Origin: Zygnema cylindricum
Taxonomy: Eukaryota > Streptophyta > Zygnematophyceae > Zygnematales > Zygnemataceae
Assembly: GCA_037447655.1 (NCBI GenBank)
Contig: JBBHKE010002887.1
Span: forward strand, 62,001 to 126,000
Direction: 5' to 3'
DNA length: 64,000 nt
Positions 10,831 to 21,573 of this stretch are shown here, in pieces. Under the pieces are notes generated by a model, which did no database searches, was not told where the DNA came from, and saw only the letters and a program-made list of their open reading frames with translations. Each line of letters opens with the position of its first letter. The first letter of the stretch is position 1. The position numbers and the translations under genes were made by a program.

Positions 10831-13800
10831 ACAGAAGTGTGCCCTTAGAGCAATTCGGGAAGCTCAACATGAAGGATGGATCATCGACTCAGGTGCATCC
10901 ATGCATTGACATTCTATGGGCTCCATTGCCACACAGAATTCGCAGATCAAAAGAAGCTAATCTAGATAGTGCCGACACCAAGTTTCTATAAACCCAAATG
11001 ATTGACCCTTTGACAATCAGAACCCAATTAAAGCTTCACCCCTGTTAAACAAGACTTATGTTTGCTCAAGTCCACCACATAATTCAAAGTTAGAATATGT
11101 GATTTGGATACATTCACCCACTTTGACTTTCCCTTACAAATGCAGGCATCCAAGCAGGCAAAAACTTTCACCGAGTACACCTCTGTATAGCGTGGACTCT
11201 CGTGAGTTCGCAACAAAAAGAATCAGTGAAAAAGGTCAACTGAGTTGATAGTTATGGTTGTCCAAAGTTTTCCTTTTATACAAGATGCTTTCTGGGAGAG
11301 GCGGCTACCTACCCAAAATATTCTAAGTCCTAAACCCCTCTCTAAACCCCCCTTAGTACTGAGGTACTGACAAATCACAGGACTGTACCGTACAAGAAAG
11401 TACAGATGCCGGAGTACTTTCTGTACGAACAGTGTACGACGTCGCCGTAATGCGACATTTGTCACATCCATATTTGTTGCCTTCCATTCCGGAGATTTTG
11501 TAAACCCGTGTGATGTTGCCACGTGTCATCCGAAATGGCGGAGTCCGCAAACCGCCAAATTGTCGTTTTCGCGAAGCCGGCGCTAACCACGGCTGTCTGA
11601 TTGATATCGGTATTTTATACGGACCGTCGAAACAAATGTCCGTACTATTTGTTTCGTCTGGTACTAATAATACAACTGTTTTTATGCCCTATAAACCGTG
11701 ATCTAGTTAAATGGAAAAACCTACGTGTACATGTTTAAATAGGTATCAAACCCATTGTACATTGGCACTAGTCCTAGACTAAACGGACAAAGCTACCGGT
11801 TGCGGTTGACTTGACGGACGGCAGGTACCAGGATGAATTCCAGGGTCCGTTAGTACCTTTTGGTAAATCTACCTAATTCCCCCCCTTGTCTTCTTTAGTG
11901 AGCTTTAGGCAGCCATGGCTCTAGCTCTTTATCCAGCCTTTAGTGACTACGACAAGTGTGAGGGCTTGGAGAGGAGAGTTAGAAGCAGACCTCCTCTGCT
12001 CTTTTCTATCCTAATATAGACCTAGAAAATACTCAAATGTCAACATGCATTTGCCGTGATAAGCAACTTTTCACTAAGCTAAGAAAGATCCCTTCTGTAG
12101 AGATAAAGTATGGGGATGGGAGAGTGGTTACTACAGATCTACTGGGGTCAGTAGATTTGAAAGTCTTAGTGGAGGGTAAGACTTCTACACTCACATTCTT
12201 AGATGTACTCTACATTCCTTAGCTGAGCAAAAATCTTGTCTCTACATTTGTATTAGATGACAAAGAGTTTGATACCTTCACTAAAAAAGGAGTCTTTACA
12301 GCTAAGTATGGGGATGAAGTCTACTTGACGGTAGATATGGGTAGCCAAGGCATGTTTAACTTGAGTAATGAAAAGAAGAATGCTTATTATGTTGGTGTTC
12401 CAAAATTGATGATTTGGCATGAGAGATTAAGGCATGTGCTTTTTCATAGGTTAAGGGAAATGAAAAAACTTGGGGTAGTAGAAGGCATTCAGTTTGGGGA
12501 TAATGAAATGACGGATGATTGTAGTGGTTGTGCTCAAGGTAAGGCTCACAGACTTCCCTTTCCCAAAGCCGCCACATATAGAGGTGAGAAAGTACTAGAT
12601 TTGGTCCACACAGATATCTGGGGACCTGAAAAAGTACCTTCGGTTGAAGGAAAGAGGTTTATGTTGACAATAACCAATGACTGGTCTAGATACTTGAGAG
12701 TCTACATCCTAAAAACAAAGTCTGAAACATCAACTTACTTCAAAGAATATAAAGCCTGGAGTGAGAAGTTGCATGGAACCCCCATTGAGAGAATAATGAG
12801 TGATAATGGGGGGGAATATACCTCTAACCATTTTGAGGAATACTTGAGAGATGAGGGAGTTCAGCACCAGAAAACCGTACCGTATAACTCGAAATAAAAT
12901 GGGGTAGCTAAGAAGTTGAACCGAATAGTAGGAGATAGTGCATGCACTATGTTGGCCGACAAGAAAATAGCAAAGAGATTTTGGGTAGAAGCCACGAACT
13001 GTGCTAACTACATTAAGAATAGAGTCCTTACCTCAGCTTTAAAGGGAATGACACCTTATGAGAGATGGGCTGGAAGGAAACCATGTATCTCTCACCTTAA
13101 AATATTCGGTAGCCAAGTTTACAGTCTTGACACAGATACGAAAAACTGTAAATTAGATGCTAAGGGAAAACTTGGATACTTTGTAGGATATGATGAGGAT
13201 GTCAAGGGGTATAGAGTCTATGATTTAGCAAAGAGAGATATTATTTTGGTTAAGCACCTAGTTGTCATGGATGAAAAAAAGTCATTTGGCCCCTATAAAT
13301 ATACCAAGAAGATAAAAATCACATTTGAGTCCCAAGGTGAGGAAGACTCCATCTTTCTCGAAAGGGACATGAGTGAAACAGGGATTGCAGATTCAGGGGA
13401 GATCCAAGACACATGAGATACACCGGAAACCTCACATATTCCTATAGACTTCGAGGAGACATAAGAGGAGGAACCGGAACTGGCTTTTATGGATAGGGGA
13501 GCTGATGAGACAGTAAGGAGAAAACAAGACTTCCCTCGATCCCAACGTCGGAGTTTGAAAGAGGGAGAAGGAGCAGCAAAAGGATTCAGGAAAAACAGGC
13601 CGCTCACAAGGTAATTAAGCTATCTCACCTAGATGAGCCTCAGTCATACATAGAGGCAGTAAACAGTCTAGAGAAAGACAGATGGATTAGAGCCATAAAT
13701 GATGAGATGGCCTCTATCATGGAAGTAAATACATAGGAACTAGCGGACTGTCCTCCAGACAAAAACCGATTGGTTGTAAATGGGTGTTTAAACTAAAACT

Positions 13801-15192
13801 GAACCCAGATAATACCATTGAGAGATATAAGGCTCGATTAGTAGCAAACGGGTTCACCCAAAAGGAGGGGATTGACTATGAGGAGACTTTTGCTCCAGTT
13901 GTTCGGTTCCCATCAGTAAGGATTCTCCTTAGTTCGGCAGCAGCGGAAGATATGGAAATACACCAGATGGATATTAAGACTGCCTTTTTTAATGGTGAGT
14001 TAGAGGAAGAAATTTGCATGAGGCAACCAGAGGGATTTGTGGAGGAAGGAGAAGAGAGCAAAGTCTACAGGATCATCAAGTCTTTATATGGACTGAAGGA
14101 GGCTCCCCGACTGTGAAATAAGAAACTAGATGAGTTTCTCACCAGTCTGGGATATATCCGGATAAGTTCTGACCATTCTATCTATATGTTTGAAGATGAG
14201 AATGGTGTCATTTTTATTGCAATTTATGTGGATGATCTGCTTGTGTTGAGTAAATCTTTGGAAAAGATCAATAAGTTAAAGAAAGATCTTAGAAGCAGAT
14301 TTGATATGAAGGATTTAGGGGAGGCAGGATATATTTTGGGGATCCAAATGGAGAGAGATAGGGGTAAAAGATTATCAAACTTACTCAAAAATATGCAATA
14401 GGTAATATGCTTGAGAAATTCGAGATGGAAAAGGCAAACAGCTGTACCACTCCCATGGACTTGAAGAAAGTAAGTGATGGGAGTGTAGAAGGAGGAGTGA
14501 TAATCTTAGATGATCAGATGACTCCAGAAGAGAGAGTGTTTATGAAGAAAATTCCTTATAGACAGGTTGTAGGAAGTTTGATTTACTTTATGAATTGTAC
14601 AAGGCCGGATATAGTGGCAGCAGTAGGCGTCCTCAATAGGAGTCTCAGCGATCCTAGGAAAAAATATTGGGAGGCAACCATGAGAGTCATGAGATATCTA
14701 GTAGGAACCACAGAGTTTTGGTTGCATTTGGGAGGGGAGCATACTGATATCACTACTTGGAGTGATACCATTTATGGGGATGCACCTATGAGAAGATGCA
14801 CTTCAGGGTATGTGTCGTATGTGGGGGAAGGTGCTTATTGTTGGAGCAGCAAGCAACAAAAGGTTGTTGCTCAGTCTACTATAGAGGCTGAGTACATGGC
14901 CTCTTGTTCTGCTGTGAAAGAGTTAATGTGGGTCAAATCCTTGTTGCAATAATTAGGGTATATGAAGGAGGGAGTGCATGAAGTGTTTTGTGATAATCAA
15001 GCTGCCATTGCAATTGCAACTAATCCAAAACATAATTTCAAGGCTAAGCATATGGACATAAGATTGAGTTTTGTGAGGGAGAGAGTTGAGAATAAGATTG
15101 TGAATCTTGTATATAAATCTGATGAGGAAATGGTAGTTGATATGATGACAAAACCAGTGCCCTCTCCCAAATTAAAATATTGCAGAGAATAA
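10831..15192 (+). pseudogene. pol: Copia pol: protease, integrase, RT, RNase H, broken
   Basis: Protease: DSGAS at 10886-10900, directly followed by the solo-LTR insertion. Integrase: zinc-binding H-x4-H (WHERLRH) and CSGC, then the catalytic Asp in HTDIWGP and in SDNGGEY; the catalytic Glu expected in NGVAE is Lys (NGVAKK). Reverse transcriptase: KLNPDNTIERYKARLVANGF, QMDIKTAFFNGEL and the catalytic IYVDDLLV near 14225. RNase H: WSD, STIEAEYMA, CDNQAAI and KHMDI are visible. In-frame stops occur near 12223, 12895, 13416, 13468, 13735, 14115 and 14950, and the frame changes near 14365. The order integrase before reverse transcriptase defines Ty1/copia rather than Ty3. Confidence 0.93.
10907..12045 (-). 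mobile_element. Nested solo LTR, reverse orientation
   Basis: This 1139-bp insertion begins TGAC and ends CAACA, and is flanked by identical pentamers TGCAT (10902-10906 and 12046-12050). Read on the minus strand it resembles the copia LTR over most of its length: shared blocks include GGCAGCCATGGCT, ACATGTTTAAATAGGTATC against the LTR counterpart, and CAACAAAAAGAATCA. It is clearly diverged, so it comes from a related family rather than this element. No internal coding region remains, which fits a solo LTR left by LTR-LTR recombination. It splits the protease just after DSGAS-Met-His. Confidence 0.85.
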
Positions 15193-15238
15193 TCTGGAGT
15201 AAAATTGAAGTTAAAATTAGACTAGAAAATAAGGCGAG

Positions 15239-16238
15239 TGTTCAAATTAATAGATCTTTAGAGTATTTTCTATGTCTAAATATGTCAGTATAACAAAGAA
15301 AAGAGAAGGGTAGACAGCCTGCCTCCACCTCCTCTCTCAAGCCACTTTACTTGTTGTAGTCACTAAAAGATATAGAGGGTGGTTGAGCCATGGCTGCCTT
15401 AGTTCAATAGGCATGACTAAAGAGTGACTTATGTCACTCTCAACAAAAAGGTTGAGTCCGGCTGGACTGGAACCTCCGACCGGTAGAGTACAGCTTAGCC
15501 GTTTGCTCTGACCAGTCTGTCGTAGAAGTCCGTTAAAGTACATAGTGTTTGATACATATTTAAACCGGTACATGGTCTTGAAACGGATAAACTGAAATGT
15601 GAACAAAGGAGCATAGAAGTAGTGAAAGTTCCAGTGCGGACGCCATTTTGCACGAAACAAATGAATCGGACATTTGTTTCGACGGCCGACATTTAATGTC
15701 GGATTTAATTCGACGGCATACATCACTGCCGAGATCGCGGAATGGTCACTTTGGCCTTTGTGGACGTGGCATGACTTGGCGCCACGTGGTAGGATAACAT
15801 TTGGTCGCAAGAATTTCGAGGAACATACGGACGAGTGGAAGGGTGACACGCGTCCACTCAGTGGCCTTGTTGTACAAAAACCGTACAGAAAGACATCGGC
15901 CGTCGTACTTTTCTGTACTTTACAGTTATGTAATTGGTTCGTACTTCAGTAGATAGGGGTTGTGAGAGGGGTTAAGGACTTAGGAAAATCTGGTAGGTAG
16001 TCACCTCTCTCTAAGAGAGCTTTGTATAAAATTGGCAATTTTTGCGGCTCATAACTTATCGGCTGGTTGGCCGTTTTCAGTGATTCTTTTTGCTACGGAC
16101 TTAGGGGAGTGTAGGCTGCACAGGGGTGCAGTCAGAGTGTCAATTTGTCTTCTTGGGCATCAGTGGTTTTGGCTTGAAGTGGGTTAGTTAAAAACTATCC
16201 AGAGGCTTCCTAAGTCCAATGGAGGACACATAATTGCA
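15239..16238 (+). repeat. Copia 3' LTR
   Basis: It is 1000 bp, starts TGTTCAAATTAATAG and ends ATTGCA. Just before it, AGAAAATAAGGCGAG could be the polypurine tract. It resembles the 5' LTR throughout but with many substitutions, so the insertion is not recent. Confidence 0.9.
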
Positions 16239-16284
16239 GTCAAACCCTAATTCTAAATGTGACGCTTTCTGTAAACTTGCAAAC

Positions 16285-16430
16285 TTATCCGGCTATTTGT
16301 GGATATGTATTTCTACCCAAAGCGATTTTTGCTTTATTGTTACTAAATTTTGCGTTTGCTAACAATCGACCTCGTCGTTTTGTGTCGTGGTGTTGAAAAA
16401 TTGATTGATGGTGGGAGGACATGGCTCCAT
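16285..16430 (-). pseudogene. Relic of an aspartic-protease first exon
   Basis: On the minus strand the last ~48 codons of a 124-codon frame align with the end of exon 1 of the protease at 22585. Compare HHDTKRRGRLLA and GRNTYPQIAG here with KHDRKRHGRRLA and GGNTDPQVAG there. The match stops exactly where exon 1 ends. The base after the GG is A (GG|ATAAGT), where the intact gene has GG|GTGAGT, so the splice donor is lost. No later exon is seen on either side of the copia element. I infer a paralogous copy, broken and partly displaced. Confidence 0.72.
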
Positions 16431-17109
16431 TTTGAGAGCTTTCAAGAAGCTCACAAAGGAAAGGTGAGATGTCATGTATTAGAATATTTGAGTGAAGAAG
16501 ATGCACTTGTTGACGTTTAAAAACAAGTCGAGAATAATAAAAAAAAAGACGGGATATAGTAAGCCAGTAATCAGTTTTTTGGTAACATCCTTGTGTCTTG
16601 TTGTGAGAGAGCAAGAGGGAGGGAGAGAGAGGGAGAGAGGAAGAGAAGGTTGGCATATGAAAATAAAGAAACGATTTTCATGCACTTTAGTTCATGACAA
16701 TGACGACAAATAGACAGTGGCCAAAATTGAATGAAACAAAATTAAGAAAACTTGAAAATAATGTCGATAAAAATGTGCAAAAAATAATGTAGGCGTCGTG
16801 ATGTTGCTTTTTAACTTAACGAATTGATGACAAATCAATAATGGCTCAAATTTCAAAAATTGAACGAACACGAAAGGAAGAAGATTTTGTTGCATAACTT
16901 GCAATAGGCAAACTATTTGGTGTAAAACACGACGGAGGGACAAGGTCTTTGACGACCATTGAAGGCTTGTAATATCATTTTATATATTTTGAAAGCAGTG
17001 AAAAGTACCATGAATGTGAGGAAAGCCGAGATGGTTGGAGTTATGACATTTTGAAAGCTCTATGGTACGTCACAACACGTCGTAGAGGCGTCACGAAAGA
17101 CGTGTACTG

Positions 17110-17672
17110 TACACCGCCAATCGTTATTAGCGTAGTGTACCCTAATTCCGTCCCACTTTTTTTTTTATTATTCTCCAATAGCGTAGCTTATTCAATTTTT
17201 TTTTGTGCGCCATTTAGGGTTGTTTTCCAAGTAGCGTACAAAAAGGAAGTACGTCATCTTTTAAATAGTGTGGTGTACGATTATAGTCATACCGTTCAAA
17301 AATGTACCTTTTTAAGTGAAAAAGTACAATTCATTTTGTTTAGAAGCCGCGAACGCATGAGAATGTGCGGTCTAAAAAGGGGATCAAATCAGGTTGTAAA
17401 CTATCACGTTTGAATATATTCGTCCAACAACCACGTTTCGAATGTGTGAACGTACGATTTGTGTACGATTTGTTTGATTTTGTACAAATAACTATATTAG
17501 TGTAAGCAAGTTTGCGACCGACGTTTACTTTTTTCAAAGACCCAAATTATAATTATTAAACAATTAGAATGTATGTTTTTTTTCAAAATTTTCAAATTCT
17601 TAATTAGCGTAAACCACGGTAATTATTCATATACGCTAAAAAAATTATACGCTAATAGCGATTGGCGGAGTA
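17110..17672 (-). mobile_element. MITE, family B, copy 2 (563 bp)
   Basis: It starts TACACCGCCAATCGTTATTA and ends with the complement (TAATAGCGATTGGCGGAGTA). Its body is the complement of the copy at 6774-7334. The 2-bp difference in length and well-kept ends show it is a defined unit. The open frame inside (17051-17413) is not considered a gene. Confidence 0.78.
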
Positions 17673-18189
17673 CCGTACGTTTAGTGTAGGTCATATATTA
17701 TGCAATTGAGGACAACCGTACTCCTACGGTGTTGCTGTTACTTTTTAACGAGTGTGGCCCATGTCTCACGGTTCAAAAAGTGCAAAGGCACGTGGAACAT
17801 TATTTAGTGATATCGTATTTCATGCGAACTACACAGACTTCTGCGTACAATAAGCGTACAATAAGGGGATGTAAACCGTTACAACTTACAACAAATGGCG
17901 TCGTAATACGGACTCGGTTAAGAAAGCCAACTGTACGAAGGAGAATTAGTACCTCTCATTTCACATGGCTGAATTAATGTGGTGGCAACAACAGTACAGC
18001 ACAACAACCCGTTCCAAACTTCCAATATTGATACTAACCAATACTGTGGCAATAATACAAAAAATTGTATGATGTGCAACAAACTGTACAATTTCCCAAA
18101 AAAATAGCTCGTGTACGTTTAATTAGTTAAAGGGAATTTCTAGTCGCAGTGACAATTTCTGTTGCGCGCAGGTAGTTGCGTCACCTTGT

Positions 18190-18310
18190 CAAAAATTGTG
18201 CATTTTATGTACATATTAGTACAAGTTACGTATTGTTGAGTTTAGATGTGACGGTCAATCCGTCGAATAACTTTGACTTGTGAAATATTGTAACAACCGG
18301 TTACAAATGT
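18190..18310 (+). repeat. ~110-bp dispersed repeat, copy 1
   Basis: It contains TTGAGTTTAGATGTGACGGT, CAATCCGTCGAA and CAACCGGTTACAA. Related copies are at about 20265-20370 (reverse) and 20900-21005 (same direction). Copies 1 and 2 face each other across about 2 kb, so they may be the subterminal parts of one larger element spanning about 18.1-20.4 kb. Confidence 0.7.
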
Positions 18311-19117
18311 GTCGGGATTGTAAACGTCGCCGTCATAAAAAAAAAACATTTTACACGGTCGGCCAAAGTTTACGGCAACAAAACTGTGGCAGCCGATGTA
18401 AATATAATTGTTGCGTGCAGGTACTTTCTCACTTCACACTTAAGCTCCATTGTGAGAGCACATGCTGGCATTCAACTTAGTCGCAAAATTGGAATGTAAT
18501 CGCGAAGGGTTAAGTTGAATTTACGGTGACCTTCCATTAGAGAAAAAGTGGGGTAGTTTACTGAGGGTTGTACAGATTCGTATAGGTCCGTATCTTTTTT
18601 TTTTTCCAAGGAAAACACCATTACATAAAAATGTCCAAGGTTATCGGCGTAAATTCTGACCGTCGGATGCCATTACACTTTTTATCCGAGATGCCACGTC
18701 ACCAACCCAACTGTCCTTGACGACTGTGCACAAGGAGGACACTTCTCAGCGACTAAACGTGAAAATGGGTCGCGTGGAAAAGGGAAAAAAAATCCACGAT
18801 GATCGCGCGCGTATGTGCGTACACGTCGCAAGGGTCATGTGCCTTCTGCCAGGGTGGTTGCGAATCAACCGAAATTATCCCGTAACGCTCCCACCCTCAA
18901 AGTTTGCCGCCTCCTTTATGTCGTTGCGTTTTGAAATTTTGGGTTGTACATCATAATGCCCTATGTACGAGTCATTAATTACCTCCGTTGGGACAGATAT
19001 TATCTCCGCTCGTACAGATATTGCGTCCAGACGTTGCATTCGAAGATTCTCTGCAGATCTTTAGCATCGAATATTAACCTACGTGTTACCAACCAGAATG
19101 AGCCACGCACATAGAAA

Positions 19118-19480
19118 GTGGTTTACGGACGCGACCTACTGGAAGGCACGCCCTTCAGTAAACTTTTCCGTACAATTACTGAAACCCTTAGGCCTATTCT
19201 CCATCAGGCGTCGACAGTAAGCGTATGGATACGATTACTGGCACTAATATTTCGTTCACTTCTCCATCAGGTCGTGTCAGCAAAGAACTTATTGCGTACG
19301 TGCTTTCTTTCAATTGGATGCATGTAGGTTCATGTTATGACGGCGAGCATGTCAAAGATTCCAAAAGCACAATATCTGATTTTGTATCCGTACAGACAGC
19401 CGCAAAATAAATTACGTGAATGTACAAGTTGTACGTTTGTGTTTTGTCCTTTTTATCGTTGTTTTGTCGTTCGTGTTTCA
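19118..19480 (+). repeat. Copy of the 4453-5070 repeat
   Basis: It shares the paired CCATCAGG motifs and the surrounding ~90 bp with the complement of 4830-4930. It lies inside the 18.1-20.4 kb block bordered by the facing ~110-bp repeats. Overlapping short frames are present but recognise no family. Confidence 0.5.
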
Positions 19481-19660
19481 TCGTGGCGCCGCAAATTCCA
19501 GATGTCAACGGATGGTGGAGGAGGCGTCACGGCACATTCTTTTAACAAACTTTGTGTGGTGGTTTTCGTCGGATTTTATTCCCGCCTTTCCGAAGGCGCG
19601 TGGCAAATGTTTGAAGGCGCGCGGCTTGTACGTGTCCTTTCCACGCGTAAAAATTTACAC

Positions 19661-19708
19661 ATCCAGTGATTAGCTAGTCTCCCTGAGGAGACTAGCTGGT
19701 CACTGGAT
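19661..19708. repeat. 48-nt hairpin with 22-bp arms and 4-base loop
   Basis: The arms are 19661-19682 and 19687-19708 with loop CTGA. They differ at two adjacent positions (TT against CC), which would become G-U pairs in one RNA strand. The core is GCTAGTCTCC / GGAGACTAGC. No poly-T run follows, so I do not call it a terminator. Confidence 0.85.
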
Positions 19709-20264
19709 AAACTGACCGCTTGCTTCGAAAAAACATAATCGGACGGTCAACGTTGTTGCCCAAAAGTTTGGAGAATTTTGACGAATCTTCAGTAATCATG
19801 TTATATTAAAAAAAAAAGCAATACGGCCATGTACGAAAAAGAGCTGGACCTGTACGGAAATATACTTTTTCCATCAATGAATCTCACTTTTCGCCTGATG
19901 GAGGTTCACCCTTAGACACAAATAAAAGGACGACGTCATATGGATAAATTAACACGCACGAAACGAAATAAACTTCGTACAACATAAGAAAACGTAAGCG
20001 CGTAGAAATATCGATGAAACTAAATGATAAAAACGCGCGTCGTCACGTTGGAATATTGTCCTTTAAGTGCGTACATTTTTTTGCTTTTACTTTTTTCGTG
20101 CGCATTTACCATGCGCGGCAAAGTCGCTGAAGTGAGAAAGTACCTGCGCGCAACAATTTTATTTACATGCGGTTGCCGCAGTTTTGTTATAGTAAACCTT
20201 GGCCGGCCGTGTGAATTATTGTTTTTTTTATGACGGTCGTCGTTCGCAAGCGCGGCACTTTTTT

Positions 20265-20370
20265 AACCGGTCGTACAATATTTCGAATTGTTCGACGGAT
20301 TGACCGTCAAATCGAAACTCAATGGTACGTAACTTGTACTAATCTGTACTTAAAAATTTAAATGTACAAT
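20265..20370 (-). repeat. ~110-bp dispersed repeat, copy 2
   Basis: This is the reverse-oriented copy of 18190-18310. It shows GACGGATTGACCGTCAAATC and ACTTGTACTAATCTGTACTT, the complement of blocks in the other copies. It is directly followed by the transposon end at 20390. Confidence 0.7.
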
Positions 20371-20389
20371 TTTTGAAAAGATGACGCAA

Positions 20390-20640
20390 CTACACCGCGC
20401 ATCGTTATTAGTGTCAAAGTTTAAATAGTGTGGAAGTAAATATACCGTCATTGACGCTAATTAAGATTTTTTTTTTTTTTTTAAAAAGGTGTATTCTAAT
20501 TTCGGCGTTTATGCTAATTTGGGAACAGCAAAAATGGAATATTCGTTGTACGATTATATATGTATCCGTACAAAATATTAAATATGATAGAGCTTTTTCA
20601 ACAATGAAGTTTACTCTAATTTATTTAAGCATTCTATATT
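20390..20640 (+). mobile_element. Transposon end fragment, family C, copy 2
   Basis: It begins CTACACCGCGCATCGTTATT and runs through a poly-T, a GGCGTTTATGCTAATTTGGG block and an ATCCGTACAAAATATTAAAT block. This is the complement of 6404-6637. Its last part (ATAGAGC then AACAATGAAGTTTAC) recurs inverted at about 63091-63140. Confidence 0.6.
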
Positions 20641-20899
20641 AGGTTATGTCGGCAATAATTTTTTGCGTGATAATTATGAACACTAAATTACGTAGATGTA
20701 CAAAATGTGTCAGTCCGTATAGTATTGACGTTATTTTGACGCTGGTACTATTTGTCGCATTCAATGTCAGTTAAAGTTCATATATATACATTTTACGGTC
20801 GCGCGGCGCGGCGCGTCGTAAAGCGAAATGATAATGGGGGGGCGACGTGGATCCATAAAAATGCGCGAAACCGACAGCTCAGGTTCACAGAGCCCGAAA

Positions 20900-21005
20900 A
20901 ACGCACGGTTCAGATTAGTATATGCTACGTACCGTTGAGTTTAGATATGACGGTCAATCCGTCGAACAACTTTGACATGCGAAATATTGTAACGACCGGT
21001 TACAA
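20900..21005 (+). repeat. ~110-bp dispersed repeat, copy 3
   Basis: It carries TTGAGTTTAGATATGACGGT, AATCCGTCGAACAACTTTGA and CGACCGGTTACAAG, closely matching 18236-18306. Confidence 0.72.
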
Positions 21006-21133
21006 GAACTAAACCTTACCTTAAATAGCATAATGAAGAAATAGAATCATCTACTCTATTTAAGGTGATATTGTCAAAATTTTGGGCGACCGAATTAGCG
21101 TTATTTACTCTAATTACGATTCACGGTGTGCTA

Positions 21134-21349
21134 TACACCGCCAATCGCTATTAGCGTTGTGTACGCTAATCCCGTCCCGCTTTTTTTTATTTATTCTCAA
21201 ATAGAATTATCCACTCTATTTAAAAAATCCTAATTCCAAATTAGAGTAATCGATTTCTTCGAAATTTCCAAATTCCCAATTAGCGTTAACCACGCTAATT
21301 ATTCGTATACGCTAAAGAAACTTCTACGCTATTAGCGATTGGCGGTGTA
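21134..21349 (+). mobile_element. Short MITE, family B', first of a tandem pair
   Basis: It is 216 bp, begins TACACCGCCAATCGCTATTA and ends TATTAGCGATTGGCGGTGTA. TA flanks both ends. The body is AT-rich with CCCGTCCCGCTTTTTTTTAT and an AATTATCCACTCTATTTAAA block. Just upstream (about 21060-21130) is a fragment resembling the right end of the element at 42562-43091. Confidence 0.85.
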
Positions 21350-21352
21350 CTG

Positions 21353-21573
21353 TACACCGCCAATCGTTATTAGCGTTGTGTACGCTAATCCCGTCCCGCT
21401 TTTTTTTATTTTTATTATCAAATAGAATTATCCACACTATTAAAAAAACACCCTAATTCCTAATTAGAATAGACGAATTCTTCGAAATTTTTCAAATTCC
21501 CAATTAGCGTAAACCACGCTAGTTATTCGTATGCGCTAAAAAAACTTACACTCTAATAACGATTGGCGGTGTA
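21353..21573 (+). mobile_element. Short MITE, family B', second of a tandem pair
   Basis: It is 221 bp, of the same structure and direction as the copy directly before it, with only CTG between the two TA dinucleotides. Both ends (TACACCGCCAATCG and CGATTGGCGGTGTA) are intact. Sequence differences in the body show the two copies are not a very recent duplicate. Confidence 0.85.

Larger units (their letters stand above)
8701..16238 (+). mobile_element. Ty1/copia LTR retrotransposon, degenerate
   Basis: The two LTRs start TGTT and end TTGCA, and the internal order is gag, protease, integrase, reverse transcriptase, RNase H, which is the copia order. The flanking pentamers are GTAAA (8696-8700) and GTCAA (16239-16243), a 5-bp target duplication with one mismatch. 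Coding regions carry several stops, at least two frame changes and a lost catalytic Glu in integrase, so it cannot move by itself. A reverse solo LTR is nested in it (10907-12045). The insertion lies about 46 bp beyond the splice donor of a relic aspartic-protease exon (16285-16430). Confidence 0.95.
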
